Source: Paludibacteraceae bacterium (lineage in GTDB: Bacteria; Bacteroidota; Bacteroidia; Bacteroidales; Paludibacteraceae). From it: a DNA stretch of 35,420 nucleotides. A model generated the notes under the pieces. It searched no databases, was not told the origin of the DNA, and worked only from the letters and a program-made list of their open reading frames with translations. The DNA lies in contig JAIKXR010000093.1 of the NCBI GenBank assembly GCA_024683975.1, positions 1-35,420 of the forward strand. The letters run 5' to 3'. Of the stretch, positions 16,812-25,690 are shown piece after piece (positions within the stretch are counted from its first letter, which is position 1; every line of letters begins with the position of its first letter). The position numbers and the translations under genes are program-made.

Positions 16812-17285
16812 ATGGATATTTTTTTACTTATAGTAGCGGGGCTGTGTATGCTTGTAGGCATTATCGGCAGTATAGTACCGGGTATTCCCGGACCCCCGAT
16901 TGCGTATTTGGGTTTACTGATTGCGCAAATTACAAAGCAGGTTGATTTTTCGTGGCAGTTCCTGTTAGTGTGGGGCGTTATTGTGGTACTGGTATCAGTT
17001 CTGGACTTTTTAGTGCCTGCATGGGGAACCAAGCGTTACGGCGGCACCAAATACGGAGTGTGGGGCAGTACGATAGGCTTGCTTGTCGGACTTTTTTGGG
17101 GAGCAGGCGGGGTAGTGGCGGGTCCGTTAATCGGGGCGATAATAGGCGAGTTGTTGGGCGGGAAAGAGATTAAAGAGGCTCTTAAATCAGGATGGGGCAG
17201 TTTTTTGGGAATTTTGTTCGGCATGATAGCCAAACTTATCTGCTGCGGCATAATGACAGTCAGGCTGATACAAGCGGTTTTTTGA
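16812..17285 (+). CDS. DUF456 family membrane protein
   Basis: Small glycine-rich membrane protein: GIIGSIVPGIPGPPIAYLGLL, VLDFLVPAWGTKRYGGTKYGVWGSTIGLLVG, GPLIGAIIGELLGGK. Start revised to ATG 16812. Confidence 0.8.
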   Translation: MDIFLLIVAGLCMLVGIIGSIVPGIPGPPIAYLGLLIAQITKQVDFSWQFLLVWGVIVVLVSVLDFLVPAWGTKRYGGTKYGVWGSTIGLLVGLFWGAGGVVAGPLIGAIIGELLGGKEIKEALKSGWGSFLGILFGMIAKLICCGIMTVRLIQAVF

Positions 17286-17351
17286 CCAAATTTCAGATGT
17301 CTTTTGGTGGTTATCGTTTTCATTCGCAGGGCAATATTTTGGCAAAAGATA

Positions 17352-17380
17352 TTGGTAACACAAAAAAAGTCGTATCTTTG
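17352..17380 (+). promoter_or_regulatory. Bacteroidota-type promoter for the lipoprotein gene
   Basis: TTG at 17352-17354, 18-nt spacer, TATCTTTG at 17373-17380. Confidence 0.6.
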
Positions 17381-17433
17381 TGCGCTTTTATACAGCATCT
17401 TAAAAAAGAACAATAAACATATACATAATATTT

Positions 17434-18651
17434 ATGAAACGTATTTTTTACTTATTTTTTGCTGCCGTATGTCTGTTAATGAGCGGTTGCGGCACTAATA
17501 AGACGAGTTATCAGAACTCAAACAACAACACCAATGTGGTAATTCAAGACAGTCATTTCCGATATGTGAAGAAAGTAAAAGGCGAGTGCAACCAGATGTA
17601 TGTTTTCGGTGCCGGTATTCTGGACAAGGGGGCACTGGTCAACAATGCCATACAGGACATGTACGACAAAGCCAAACTTAAAGACGGTCAGGTTATTATA
17701 AACATTACCACCACTGTCAGCAAGAAGATTTATTTCCCCCTTATAGCCACCAAACGTTTTGCCACTGCCTACGGAATGGTGATAGAGTTTCCTAAAGACA
17801 AAGAGGTTGCAGGTCAAAAAGGCAAACAATACGACAATTGGGAGAGACAGCAACGCCAACAGAATGAGCGCGTCAGTGCCGAACCCGATAAGAGTGACAA
17901 TCAGACGGCATCATCTTCAACTGCGAATGAATCCACCACAAATGAACCTGCCAAGACGATGACTTATCCCACGACGGACAAATATACATTCACAGTTGGT
18001 GAGGGCAAAAAAGTTGTTTTTGCGCCTGGTAACCTGCAATATGATGCGGAAGAAAAGACATGGCAGTTTGCAAGCAGTCAGTATGCCGCCTTAGGCAACA
18101 AGAACGACAAAAACCATGTTATTGACTTGTTCTGCTGGGGAACCGGCGACCGTCCGACCGTTTTTACAAAGTTTGCGACCGACTTTTCCAACTATCAAGA
18201 GTGGGGCAGGAACGCTATCGCTAACGGCGGTAACAACCAGTGGCGTACACTGACAAGCAACGAGTGGTGGCACTTATTGTACAAAAGAGATGAGGCAAAA
18301 GCACGTTTCACGTTAGCAACAGTGAACGGTGTGGCAGGAATGCTGATACTGCCGGACAACTCCAAACTACCGGTGAAAAACCGCTTTATAGCAGGCAAGG
18401 AGGGAACGAAGGCCTCAGACAACAGCTTTACAGATTCCCAATGGAAGAAGATGGAGGAAAAGGGTTGTGTTTTCCTGCCAATGACAGGTTATTCAGACAA
18501 CGGCAAGATTAACAAATCTGAGACCGCAGGTTACTATTGGTCGGCCAGTTCGGGTACGGCATTGTCATTTGGCAAGGAATATATCTATGGCCGTTCGACC
18601 ACTCCCACCAATCGCGGCTGCGCCGTACGTCTTGTTCGTGAGGCCAAGTAA
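17434..18651 (+). CDS. Two-domain lipoprotein of unknown function
   Basis: Lipobox LMSGCG near the N-terminus; N-domain YVFGAGILDKGALVNNAIQDMYDKAKLKDGQVIINITT; S/T/N/E-rich linker; C-domain KVVFAPGNLQYDAEEKTWQFASSQY...LFCWGTGD...YYWSASSG...RGCAVRLV. Confidence 0.8.
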   Translation: MKRIFYLFFAAVCLLMSGCGTNKTSYQNSNNNTNVVIQDSHFRYVKKVKGECNQMYVFGAGILDKGALVNNAIQDMYDKAKLKDGQVIINITTTVSKKIYFPLIATKRFATAYGMVIEFPKDKEVAGQKGKQYDNWERQQRQQNERVSAEPDKSDNQTASSSTANESTTNEPAKTMTYPTTDKYTFTVGEGKKVVFAPGNLQYDAEEKTWQFASSQYAALGNKNDKNHVIDLFCWGTGDRPTVFTKFATDFSNYQEWGRNAIANGGNNQWRTLTSNEWWHLLYKRDEAKARFTLATVNGVAGMLILPDNSKLPVKNRFIAGKEGTKASDNSFTDSQWKKMEEKGCVFLPMTGYSDNGKINKSETAGYYWSASSGTALSFGKEYIYGRSTTPTNRGCAVRLVREAK

Positions 18652-18654
18652 GTG

Positions 18655-19536
18655 TCACTGCCTGATGCAGGAGCGTAAAGGCAAATAGAGAGCGACCGGC
18701 AAGAGAGTGTTAATCGCCCACATAGAGAGAGCGATGAGTGCTGCCACAGGCGCGGAAACACCAAAACTTCCGAACGTAAAAACAGCCCAACTGCCACGAA
18801 TACCGGCATCAGCGACAGGAATATTGGGCGTGACGGTAACGAAGAGATAGTAGGCGGGCAAAGCAACAAACAGGTCAACCGGTTGCAGCATAACACCTGC
18901 CCACGACATAATGAGAACGAACTGAATGAGCCAACACAGATAACGAAGGCTGCTCCAAACGAGAGTGAGAGCGAATTGCCTGCCTGTCAACCGAATAGAC
19001 TGAGGCAGGCTTTTCTTTTGCATAACGGCCATCAGTATCAATGCGATAACAAGACAAGAAGTAACTGTAAGAAGGTATTCGGGGGTTGTGTGGCGAAAGA
19101 AAAAAAAGACTGGAATGATGCCACAAGCGATAATGACGAATGTTTGGATTATACCTCCGTACATTCCCAAAGCAATAGCGGATTTCCAATGGTGCGTGTC
19201 TTTGAGTTTAGAGGTTCGTGCGGGTATGTCACCTATACGATAGGGAGTGACGAAGGCTGCCATTTGACCGTATAAGACTTGATGCAAGGCCTCCTTGCGT
19301 GATAGAGGATGCATATACAGCAGCAGTTCTTTCCATTTTGCTGATTCGAGAAAGAAGTTGACAGGCATAAGCAACAAACAGAGAGCTAAACAGAGCCATT
19401 CTTTAATGCCGGACATACCGAACAGGTCTGACAGCCGGTCATAGTGGCCGTAAGTCAGAAGCCTGTATCCCAGATAGCCGTAGGCAGCAATGGTGACAAG
19501 CCATTCGATGGCGGTCAGTATCCGTTTGTTTTTCAC
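18655..19536 (-). CDS. Flippase-like / lysylphosphatidylglycerol synthase TM-region family membrane protein
   Basis: Multiple TM segments, NFFLESAKWKELL, ALHQVLYGQMAAFVTPYRIGDIPAR, VTPNIPVADAGIRGSWAVFTF. The track start (TTG 19560) falls inside the -7 box, so GTG 19536 is preferred. Confidence 0.75.
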   Translation of the reverse strand: MKNKRILTAIEWLVTIAAYGYLGYRLLTYGHYDRLSDLFGMSGIKEWLCLALCLLLMPVNFFLESAKWKELLLYMHPLSRKEALHQVLYGQMAAFVTPYRIGDIPARTSKLKDTHHWKSAIALGMYGGIIQTFVIIACGIIPVFFFFRHTTPEYLLTVTSCLVIALILMAVMQKKSLPQSIRLTGRQFALTLVWSSLRYLCWLIQFVLIMSWAGVMLQPVDLFVALPAYYLFVTVTPNIPVADAGIRGSWAVFTFGSFGVSAPVAALIALSMWAINTLLPVALYLPLRSCIRQ

Positions 19537-19557
19537 TTTATCTCTTTTTGATTGGGG

Positions 19558-19589
19558 CAAAAGTAGGGCAATTATTGTACGTTCGCAAA
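19558..19589 (-). promoter_or_regulatory. Promoter for the flippase-like gene
   Basis: Minus-strand -7 TACTTTTG (19558-19565), 20-nt spacer, TTTG (CAAA at 19586-19589). Confidence 0.7.
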
Positions 19590-19605
19590 CATTGTGTTAC
19601 TTTTG
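19575..19605 (+). promoter_or_regulatory. Promoter for the HhH/outer-membrane gene
   Basis: TTG 19575-19577, 20-nt spacer, TACTTTTG 19598-19605; ATG at 19613. Confidence 0.7.
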
Positions 19606-19612
19606 CGTTGTT

Positions 19613-21472
19613 ATGCGTAACCTAATGCTCATATTATTATCGGTGTCACTGCCTGTGTTTGCGTCTCTCCCGCCTGTGGATATTGATGCGGTGACAGATG
19701 ATATTTATTCGTTCTTGTCGGAGACGGAAGATATTGATTATGAGGACTTACAGGAAAGGCTGCTGTCAATAGCCGAGCAACCGATTAACCTCAACAGCGC
19801 AACTTATGAAGATTTGTCGCAATTAGGTTTTCTCTCTGACAAACAGATAGACGACATACTGCTTTACGTCTATCGTCACCCTATGATCAGTTTGTATGAG
19901 CTGCAACTGATAGGCAGTTTGAGAGATTATGAGATTAGAAACCTACTGCCATTTGTGTGCATACAAAGTATTGATAATGATTCGCTTTCTATTCGAGATG
20001 TGTTTCGTTTCGGCCGTCACGAATTGTCGATGAGAGTAGATGGCCGTTACTTGGAAGACCCCAAACGCAACAAACAGAATGACCCTGTGTACAGTCAGTT
20101 GAGGTACAGATTCAAATATAAGGACCACGTGCGTTTTGGGGTGACTGTTCAGCGTCCGACTGGCGCGGAGGCGAAAGAAATGCTGTATGGAGGATATTTG
20201 CAACTAAAGAAGATAGGCGCGTTGCAGACATTCGTGGCTGGCAATTATCAGGCTTCGTTCGGTCAGGGATTAGTGGCTGCCACACCGTATCATTTCGGCA
20301 AGTCGATGTACGTGATGAATGCAGCCACAACGACAGAAGGTTTGCGATACCACAGTTCAGCCTCTTTTACGGCACTTCGCGGCGCGGGAGCGACAGTGAC
20401 GGCGGGTCATTGGCAGGCAAGTGGGTGGTATAGTTTTTTGCAGCCTAATGATTCGCTCAGACATCATCTTATAGGTTTTAACACCACATATAAGAGAGGA
20501 AACCTGAAGGTCGGGTTTACGATGTCAGAGAATATATATTCGGACAGTGTTCGATATTATTTTGTCAAAGCAGCGTATAACCAGCATTATTTTCGCGGGA
20601 CCAACCAGTGGATAGGCGGGGTTAATTTCCGCTATCGTTTGGGTATAGCTGACATTTTCGGAGAGGCGGCAACAACGCAGAACCTCAGGCACTGGGGTTA
20701 TGGAGCAATAGTCGGCACACGTCTCAATCCTATACCAGACTTGGGACTGATCGTGCTATACCGATATTATTCTCCTTACTTTGACAACACACAGGGATAT
20801 GCATTTTCCGAGACATCGCGGTTGAATGATGAGAACGGCTTGTATGCAGGAATGGACATAGGTATGCTGCGTCATTGGCGTTTTGCGTGGTACGGCGATG
20901 TGTTCCGTTTTGACGGAGTCAAGTACGGTATTCCTTATTCACCGTCTTGGGGCTATGATGCAATGGGCGAAATAGAGTACCGTTCCGAAAACGCGTGGCG
21001 CAGTAATGTGCGCTTGCGCAGCAGGCAGAAAGGCGGGAAAGAGAATTACTCGTTAAGGTACAGTTTTACATGGGAGCAAGACCGCTGGCGGTTGGTGACG
21101 CGGGCGGACGGCAATATTGCCCATACGAAAGGGGGCAAACCTACTTTTGGTTACAGTTTGACGCAGGATGTGCAGTATGCGTGGGTACAAGTGCCGCTGA
21201 CACTACAAGTCAGATTGCAAGGCTTTCGCGTAAGAGACTGGGACAACCGCATCTATTGCTATGAGAACGATGTGCTTTATTCCTTTTCAATTCCGGCATT
21301 GTACGGCATCGGCGGTCAGGCATACATCAATCTTCGCTGGCAGATTATAGAGCAGTTGTCACTATATTTCCGTGTGTCGGAAAAGGTGTATGCGCCTTCG
21401 TGGGTACGTGAACATTCGTTGGCGGCCGTCACGCGCACCGACTTACATTTGCTGCTTCGTGCAACTTTTTGA
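19613..21472 (+). CDS. Helix-hairpin-helix protein with predicted outer-membrane beta-barrel
   Basis: Signal peptide (MRNLMLILLSVSLPVFA), ComEA-like INLNSATYEDLSQLGFLSDKQIDDILLYVYRH repeats, long aromatic-rich beta region ending in Phe (LLLRATF). Start revised to ATG 19613. Confidence 0.8.
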   Translation: MRNLMLILLSVSLPVFASLPPVDIDAVTDDIYSFLSETEDIDYEDLQERLLSIAEQPINLNSATYEDLSQLGFLSDKQIDDILLYVYRHPMISLYELQLIGSLRDYEIRNLLPFVCIQSIDNDSLSIRDVFRFGRHELSMRVDGRYLEDPKRNKQNDPVYSQLRYRFKYKDHVRFGVTVQRPTGAEAKEMLYGGYLQLKKIGALQTFVAGNYQASFGQGLVAATPYHFGKSMYVMNAATTTEGLRYHSSASFTALRGAGATVTAGHWQASGWYSFLQPNDSLRHHLIGFNTTYKRGNLKVGFTMSENIYSDSVRYYFVKAAYNQHYFRGTNQWIGGVNFRYRLGIADIFGEAATTQNLRHWGYGAIVGTRLNPIPDLGLIVLYRYYSPYFDNTQGYAFSETSRLNDENGLYAGMDIGMLRHWRFAWYGDVFRFDGVKYGIPYSPSWGYDAMGEIEYRSENAWRSNVRLRSRQKGGKENYSLRYSFTWEQDRWRLVTRADGNIAHTKGGKPTFGYSLTQDVQYAWVQVPLTLQVRLQGFRVRDWDNRIYCYENDVLYSFSIPALYGIGGQAYINLRWQIIEQLSLYFRVSEKVYAPSWVREHSLAAVTRTDLHLLLRATF

Positions 21473-21473
21473 A

Positions 21474-22463
21474 TCAGACGGCATTACGCAGCCGCATGAC
21501 GAGATAAGCCATATAGACCAAGAGGAGGATGACACCCGCCCAACGTTGGATTTTTCTTTCGCGGTTGGCTTTGACGAACAGCCATACCAGTATGCTACCG
21601 ATTGCCGCCATCCAAGCGTCAAGAATAATGCCGTCGTATGCGGGCAAAGGACGGATGACCGCAGATGTGCCGAGAACGAAATAAACATTGAAGATATTGG
21701 AGCCTATGACGTTGCCGAGCGCTATGTCTGAGTTATGTTTGGCGGCAGCGATGACTGATGTCGCCAATTCGGGCATGGAAGTACCCAATGCTACGATAGT
21801 CAGACCGATGATTGCATCCGAAACACCCAGATTAGTAGCAATTTGCACAGCCGACTTGACTATCATTTCCCCGCCAAAAACCAGACCTGCCAATCCTATC
21901 AGTATGAAAAGGACAGCCTTAAAAGCAGGCATAGGCTTGTGACTTTCCGCCTCTATTTCATTGGGATGGTCTTTGGCATGGCGGAAAGTGTTGTAGATGA
22001 AAAAGAGAAAACAGAGGAGCAACAGGCAACCTCCAATACGTGTAACCCCCTGACCTTCTTCGCCAAACGGTGAGCGTACAGCCACGCAGACAAAGACCAG
22101 AATACCGGCAATAATAGAAAGAGGAATGTCGAAATCACGCGAGTGTTTCTGCGACACAACGGGATAAACGACAGCTGTCAGACCAAGTATAACGAAAGTA
22201 TTGATGATGTTTGAGCCTAAAATGTTGGTCAGTGCCAAGTCGGTCACGCCATCAGCAACAGAAACCATATTGACCACAAACTCCGGCATTGATGTGCCGA
22301 ATGCGACAACTGTAAGCCCGATTACCAAATCGCTTATTCCGAAACGTTTAGCAATGGCTGAAGCGCCATCAACGAGCCAATCCGCTCCTTTGACAAGAAG
22401 AACAAGACCGATGACCAACATCAGGGTCAGAAGCCACGGATTGGACGATATAAAGTCAGGCAT
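21474..22463 (-). CDS. Calcium/sodium antiporter (CaCA family)
   Basis: Duplicated alpha-repeat motifs GLTVVAFGTSMPEFVVNMVSV and GLTIVALGTSMPELATSVIAA, GSNIINTFVILG / GSNIFNVYFVLG. Confidence 0.92.
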   Translation of the reverse strand: MPDFISSNPWLLTLMLVIGLVLLVKGADWLVDGASAIAKRFGISDLVIGLTVVAFGTSMPEFVVNMVSVADGVTDLALTNILGSNIINTFVILGLTAVVYPVVSQKHSRDFDIPLSIIAGILVFVCVAVRSPFGEEGQGVTRIGGCLLLLCFLFFIYNTFRHAKDHPNEIEAESHKPMPAFKAVLFILIGLAGLVFGGEMIVKSAVQIATNLGVSDAIIGLTIVALGTSMPELATSVIAAAKHNSDIALGNVIGSNIFNVYFVLGTSAVIRPLPAYDGIILDAWMAAIGSILVWLFVKANRERKIQRWAGVILLLVYMAYLVMRLRNAV

Positions 22464-22477
22464 AAGAAAACTGAAAA

Positions 22478-23578
22478 TTAAACGTTAAAGAGAAAGTGCA
22501 TTATATCTCCGTCCTGCACCACGTAGTCTTTTCCTTCGACAGACAATTTGCCAGCGGCACGGCACTGAGTTTCGCCTCCGAGACTGACAAAGTCATCGTA
22601 CTTAATCACTTCGGCACGGATAAAGCCTCGTTCAAAGTCGGTATGAATTACTCCTGCGCATTGGGGTGCCTTCCATCCTTTGCGGAAAGTCCACGCCCTG
22701 ACTTCGTCGGAGCCGGCAGTCAGGAACGTCTGGAGTTGGAGAAGCGCATAAGCCGACTTGATGAGGCGGTTACAACCAGACTCTTGCAAACCTATTTCGC
22801 CGAGGAACATCTGACGTTCTTCGTAAGTTTCCAATTCAGCTATTTCGGCTTCTGTTTTGGCAGCGAGAACGAGTACTTGTGCGTTTTCATCCTTGACCGC
22901 CTGACGCACCTGTTCAACGTAGCGGTTGCCGTTAAGAGCCGAATTTTCATCCACGTTGCACACGTACATAACGGCTTTGTTGGTAAGCAGGAACATCTCT
23001 TTGGCTGCGGTTTCTTCTTCCTTGTTAAGCAGTTCCACTTCTCGCGCGTTGCGCCCTTGCGAGAGTACTTCCTGATAGCGTTTGAGCAGTTCGAGAGCCA
23101 CTTTGGCTTGTTTGTCGCCGCCTGCTTTAGCCTGCTTTTCGGTCTTGGCTATGCGTGACTCAACTGTCTCAAGATCTTTGAGTTGGAGTTCTGCATCTAT
23201 TATTTCTTTGTCGCGAACCGGGTCCACCGTACCAGACACGTGTACCACGTTATCATCGTCAAAACAGCGCAAGACATGGATAATCGCGTCTGTTTCGCGT
23301 ATATTAGCCAAGAACTTGTTGCCCAGTCCTTCACCCTTGCTTGCGCCTTGCACCAATCCTGCGATGTCCACTATCTCAACCGTGGCCGGGATAATGCCTC
23401 TTTCGGGCCGGCACATTTCGCCAAGACGGTTTAAACGTTCATCCGGCACAGTTATCACCCCTACGTTAGGTTCGATAGTGCAAAAAGGGAAATTAGCCGA
23501 CTGCGCCTTGGCGTTACTAAGACAATTAAAGAGTGTCGATTTACCCACGTTGGGCAATCCTACGATTCCACATTTCAT
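22478..23578 (-). CDS. ychF: Redox-regulated ATPase YchF (Obg-family GTPase-like)
   Basis: MKCGIVGLPNVGKSTLFNCLSNAKAQSANFPFCTIEPNVG, DIAGLVQGASKGEGLGNKFLANIRE, C-terminal TGS-like domain. Start revised to ATG 23578. Confidence 0.95.
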   Translation of the reverse strand: MKCGIVGLPNVGKSTLFNCLSNAKAQSANFPFCTIEPNVGVITVPDERLNRLGEMCRPERGIIPATVEIVDIAGLVQGASKGEGLGNKFLANIRETDAIIHVLRCFDDDNVVHVSGTVDPVRDKEIIDAELQLKDLETVESRIAKTEKQAKAGGDKQAKVALELLKRYQEVLSQGRNAREVELLNKEEETAAKEMFLLTNKAVMYVCNVDENSALNGNRYVEQVRQAVKDENAQVLVLAAKTEAEIAELETYEERQMFLGEIGLQESGCNRLIKSAYALLQLQTFLTAGSDEVRAWTFRKGWKAPQCAGVIHTDFERGFIRAEVIKYDDFVSLGGETQCRAAGKLSVEGKDYVVQDGDIMHFLFNV

Positions 23579-23602
23579 AATCAAAAAAAATATAAAAACG
23601 CG

Positions 23603-23633
23603 CAAAGGTAGCCAAATGTTTGCTTGTGAGCAA
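23603..23633 (-). promoter_or_regulatory. Promoter for ychF
   Basis: Minus-strand TACCTTTG (23603-23610), 20-nt spacer, TTG (CAA at 23631-23633). Confidence 0.7.
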
Positions 23634-23650
23634 TAATTATGTTACTTTTG
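23619..23650 (+). promoter_or_regulatory. Promoter for the glycosyltransferase gene
   Basis: TTTG 23619-23622, 20-nt spacer, TACTTTTG 23643-23650; ATG at 23658. Confidence 0.7.
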
Positions 23651-23657
23651 CGGTGCT

Positions 23658-24629
23658 ATGAGAATATTGGTTGCGCCATTGAACTGGGGATTAGGACATG
23701 CCACGCGTTGTATACCTATTGTCAACCAACTTATTGCCGAAGGGAATGAGGTTGTGTTGGCAGGTGACGGGATAAGCCTTCGCCTATTGAAAAAGACATT
23801 CCCCACCCTACGTATGATACCGTTATCGCCGTTGGAGTTGCGTTATTCAGAAGGCAAAAGTCAGACGTGGGCGATAGTGCGTGCATTGCCTAAAATAATC
23901 AGGTCAGCCTTGGCTGATCATCGGTTGTCGGAGAAGATTGTCAGGCAAGAGCGTATAGATGAGATCATCTCCGACAACAGGTTCGGGTGCCATGCCAAAG
24001 GAGTACGCAATATTTATATCACCCATCAACTTTTTGTACGTTTGCCACGAGGCTGGCGGTGGGCTGAAAAGTTTGCACACCAGCTGCACCGGCTTATCTG
24101 GAACAGGTATGATGAGGTGTGGGTGCCGGATTATGAGGAATTTTCAAAGAGTTTGAGCGGAGCACTCAGTCATATCGCAGGACATCTGCCATCAGAAAAG
24201 ATACGTTATATCGGACCATTGTCACGTCTTAAGCCTTCCGATCGACAAGACACACGTTATGAGGTGGTTGCATTGTTGTCAGGATTAGAGCCTCAACGCA
24301 CATTACTGGAACAAGCGATAAGACAACGGTATGACGGCAAGAACGAGCAATTGCTGATTATCAGAGGCAAATATGGAGAACCGGAGGTTAAATGGCATCG
24401 CGGGAATCAGACTATTGTGCCTTTTCTGAAAGATGAGCCATTAGTTGATATACTTCAAGGAGCAAAGAAGATTGTCTGCCGAAGCGGTTATTCAACGGTG
24501 ATGGACTTGGCGGCACTTAATATTCTTGACAAAGCCGAATTTATTCCCACCCCGGGTCAGACGGAACAGGAATATCTGGCGGACTTTCTTAAAAAATGCA
24601 ATTCCCCGGAAAATTTGAATTCAGAGTAA
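23658..24629 (+). CDS. MurG-like (GT28-type) glycosyltransferase
   Basis: RILVAPLNWGLGHATRCIPIVNQLIAEGNEVVLAGDG N-terminus and CRSGYSTVMDLAALN donor-site motif. Confidence 0.8.
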   Translation: MRILVAPLNWGLGHATRCIPIVNQLIAEGNEVVLAGDGISLRLLKKTFPTLRMIPLSPLELRYSEGKSQTWAIVRALPKIIRSALADHRLSEKIVRQERIDEIISDNRFGCHAKGVRNIYITHQLFVRLPRGWRWAEKFAHQLHRLIWNRYDEVWVPDYEEFSKSLSGALSHIAGHLPSEKIRYIGPLSRLKPSDRQDTRYEVVALLSGLEPQRTLLEQAIRQRYDGKNEQLLIIRGKYGEPEVKWHRGNQTIVPFLKDEPLVDILQGAKKIVCRSGYSTVMDLAALNILDKAEFIPTPGQTEQEYLADFLKKCNSPENLNSE

Positions 24630-24641
24630 CCTAATTGCGTG

Positions 24642-24700
24642 TTCAGATTGGGTTATTCAGATTCGGTTGACTGTCGGCTGACTGTCGGCTGACTGTCGGC
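24642..24700. repeat. Two adjacent short tandem repeat tracts (14 bp x2, 11 bp x3)
   Basis: TTCAGATTGGGTTA TTCAGATTCGGTTG (24642-24669), then TGACTGTCGGC three times (24668-24700). Confidence 0.9.
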
Positions 24701-24724
24701 GAAGCTCCGATAAGAGTGGTGCGA

Positions 24725-25690
24725 TTATCCGGTGCAGTTGGCGCAGATGGGGAGCGATTTGGAGTGCAAGACTTGCCGGCGAATGAGATTGGCCCGTTCA
24801 GAATGCCAAATTGTTGAGAACGAAGAATCCAAAGTCATCTGTCCAAATTCATACCGTTTCTCCTTGTCAAAGCAGCAAGGCAGGACTTTGCCATCCGCGC
24901 TGATGACACAGCCGGTAAATATACGATGGCATATCCGTTTGGAGCGTTTAAGACGATAAGTGCCGTCTTTTTGCTTCTTGTATCTGCTATAACGTTCGGA
25001 AGTTGGCATCAGGTCATTGCCATTCTCAAAATTGTAGAATTGCGCTGTTTTGAAAGTGAGCGTGTCAGCACCAAGAGAGCGATAAAGACGCTTAAAGTCA
25101 GACCATTCGTTTTCATTGGAACGTAACAGAAGACATTGCAGTTCAATCGTTATATGACTATTATGTTCAGTTTTAGCCTCACGCAAGAATCGTAATGCAT
25201 CAATCACTTTCTTCACATCGCCACCTTGCCTGTACGCCCCGTATGACGCTTGTGTCAGTCCGTCCATTGACACGATGATCCGGCTTAATCCCGCTTGTAC
25301 AAGAGCGTTTGCGCGCTCTTCGGTGAGTGCTTGCGCATTGGTGCTGACAATGGTGTAAAGGCCTTCATCGTGCGCAAGTCTTATCATCTCCGGCAAGTCA
25401 CGACAGAGCAACGGCTCACCTTGGAAATAGAATTGCATAGTGTAAACGTATGACGATAACTCGCTGAGAATATGCCGGAAAAGCGATATTGGGAGAGTCA
25501 TACGCGACTGTACGTTATGACTTTGCCCGACAGGACATTCTTTGCAACTGAGCTGGCAGAAGCCGGCAGGTTCGACAGAAACGAAAACAGGCAAATGAGT
25601 GAACCTCTCAATGCCTATGCCTGCCAAGAGATAGTGCCATTCGGCACGCAGCAGATTAGAGGCTCTATGCCACAGGTATTTTGTCAACAC
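24725..25690 (-). CDS. Radical SAM/SPASM domain protein of unknown substrate
   Basis: CQLSCKEC (CxxxCxxC) after FVSVEPAG, FYFQGEPLL, IIVSMDGLTQASY, C-terminal SPASM-type cysteines CHRIFTGCVISADGKVLPCCFD...CANC. GTG 25690 is the likely start; the ATG in the track lies deep in rpiB. Confidence 0.8.
   Translation of the reverse strand: MLTKYLWHRASNLLRAEWHYLLAGIGIERFTHLPVFVSVEPAGFCQLSCKECPVGQSHNVQSRMTLPISLFRHILSELSSYVYTMQFYFQGEPLLCRDLPEMIRLAHDEGLYTIVSTNAQALTEERANALVQAGLSRIIVSMDGLTQASYGAYRQGGDVKKVIDALRFLREAKTEHNSHITIELQCLLLRSNENEWSDFKRLYRSLGADTLTFKTAQFYNFENGNDLMPTSERYSRYKKQKDGTYRLKRSKRICHRIFTGCVISADGKVLPCCFDKEKRYEFGQMTLDSSFSTIWHSERANLIRRQVLHSKSLPICANCTG

Noticed and set aside
22496-23158. 220-aa + strand ORF opposite ychF, and 23082..23636
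   Set aside because: Antisense to the strongly conserved ychF coding sequence; no motifs.
24668-24700. Possible CRISPR array
   Set aside because: The copies are 11 bp and contiguous with no spacers, and no cas genes are present; this is a simple tandem repeat.
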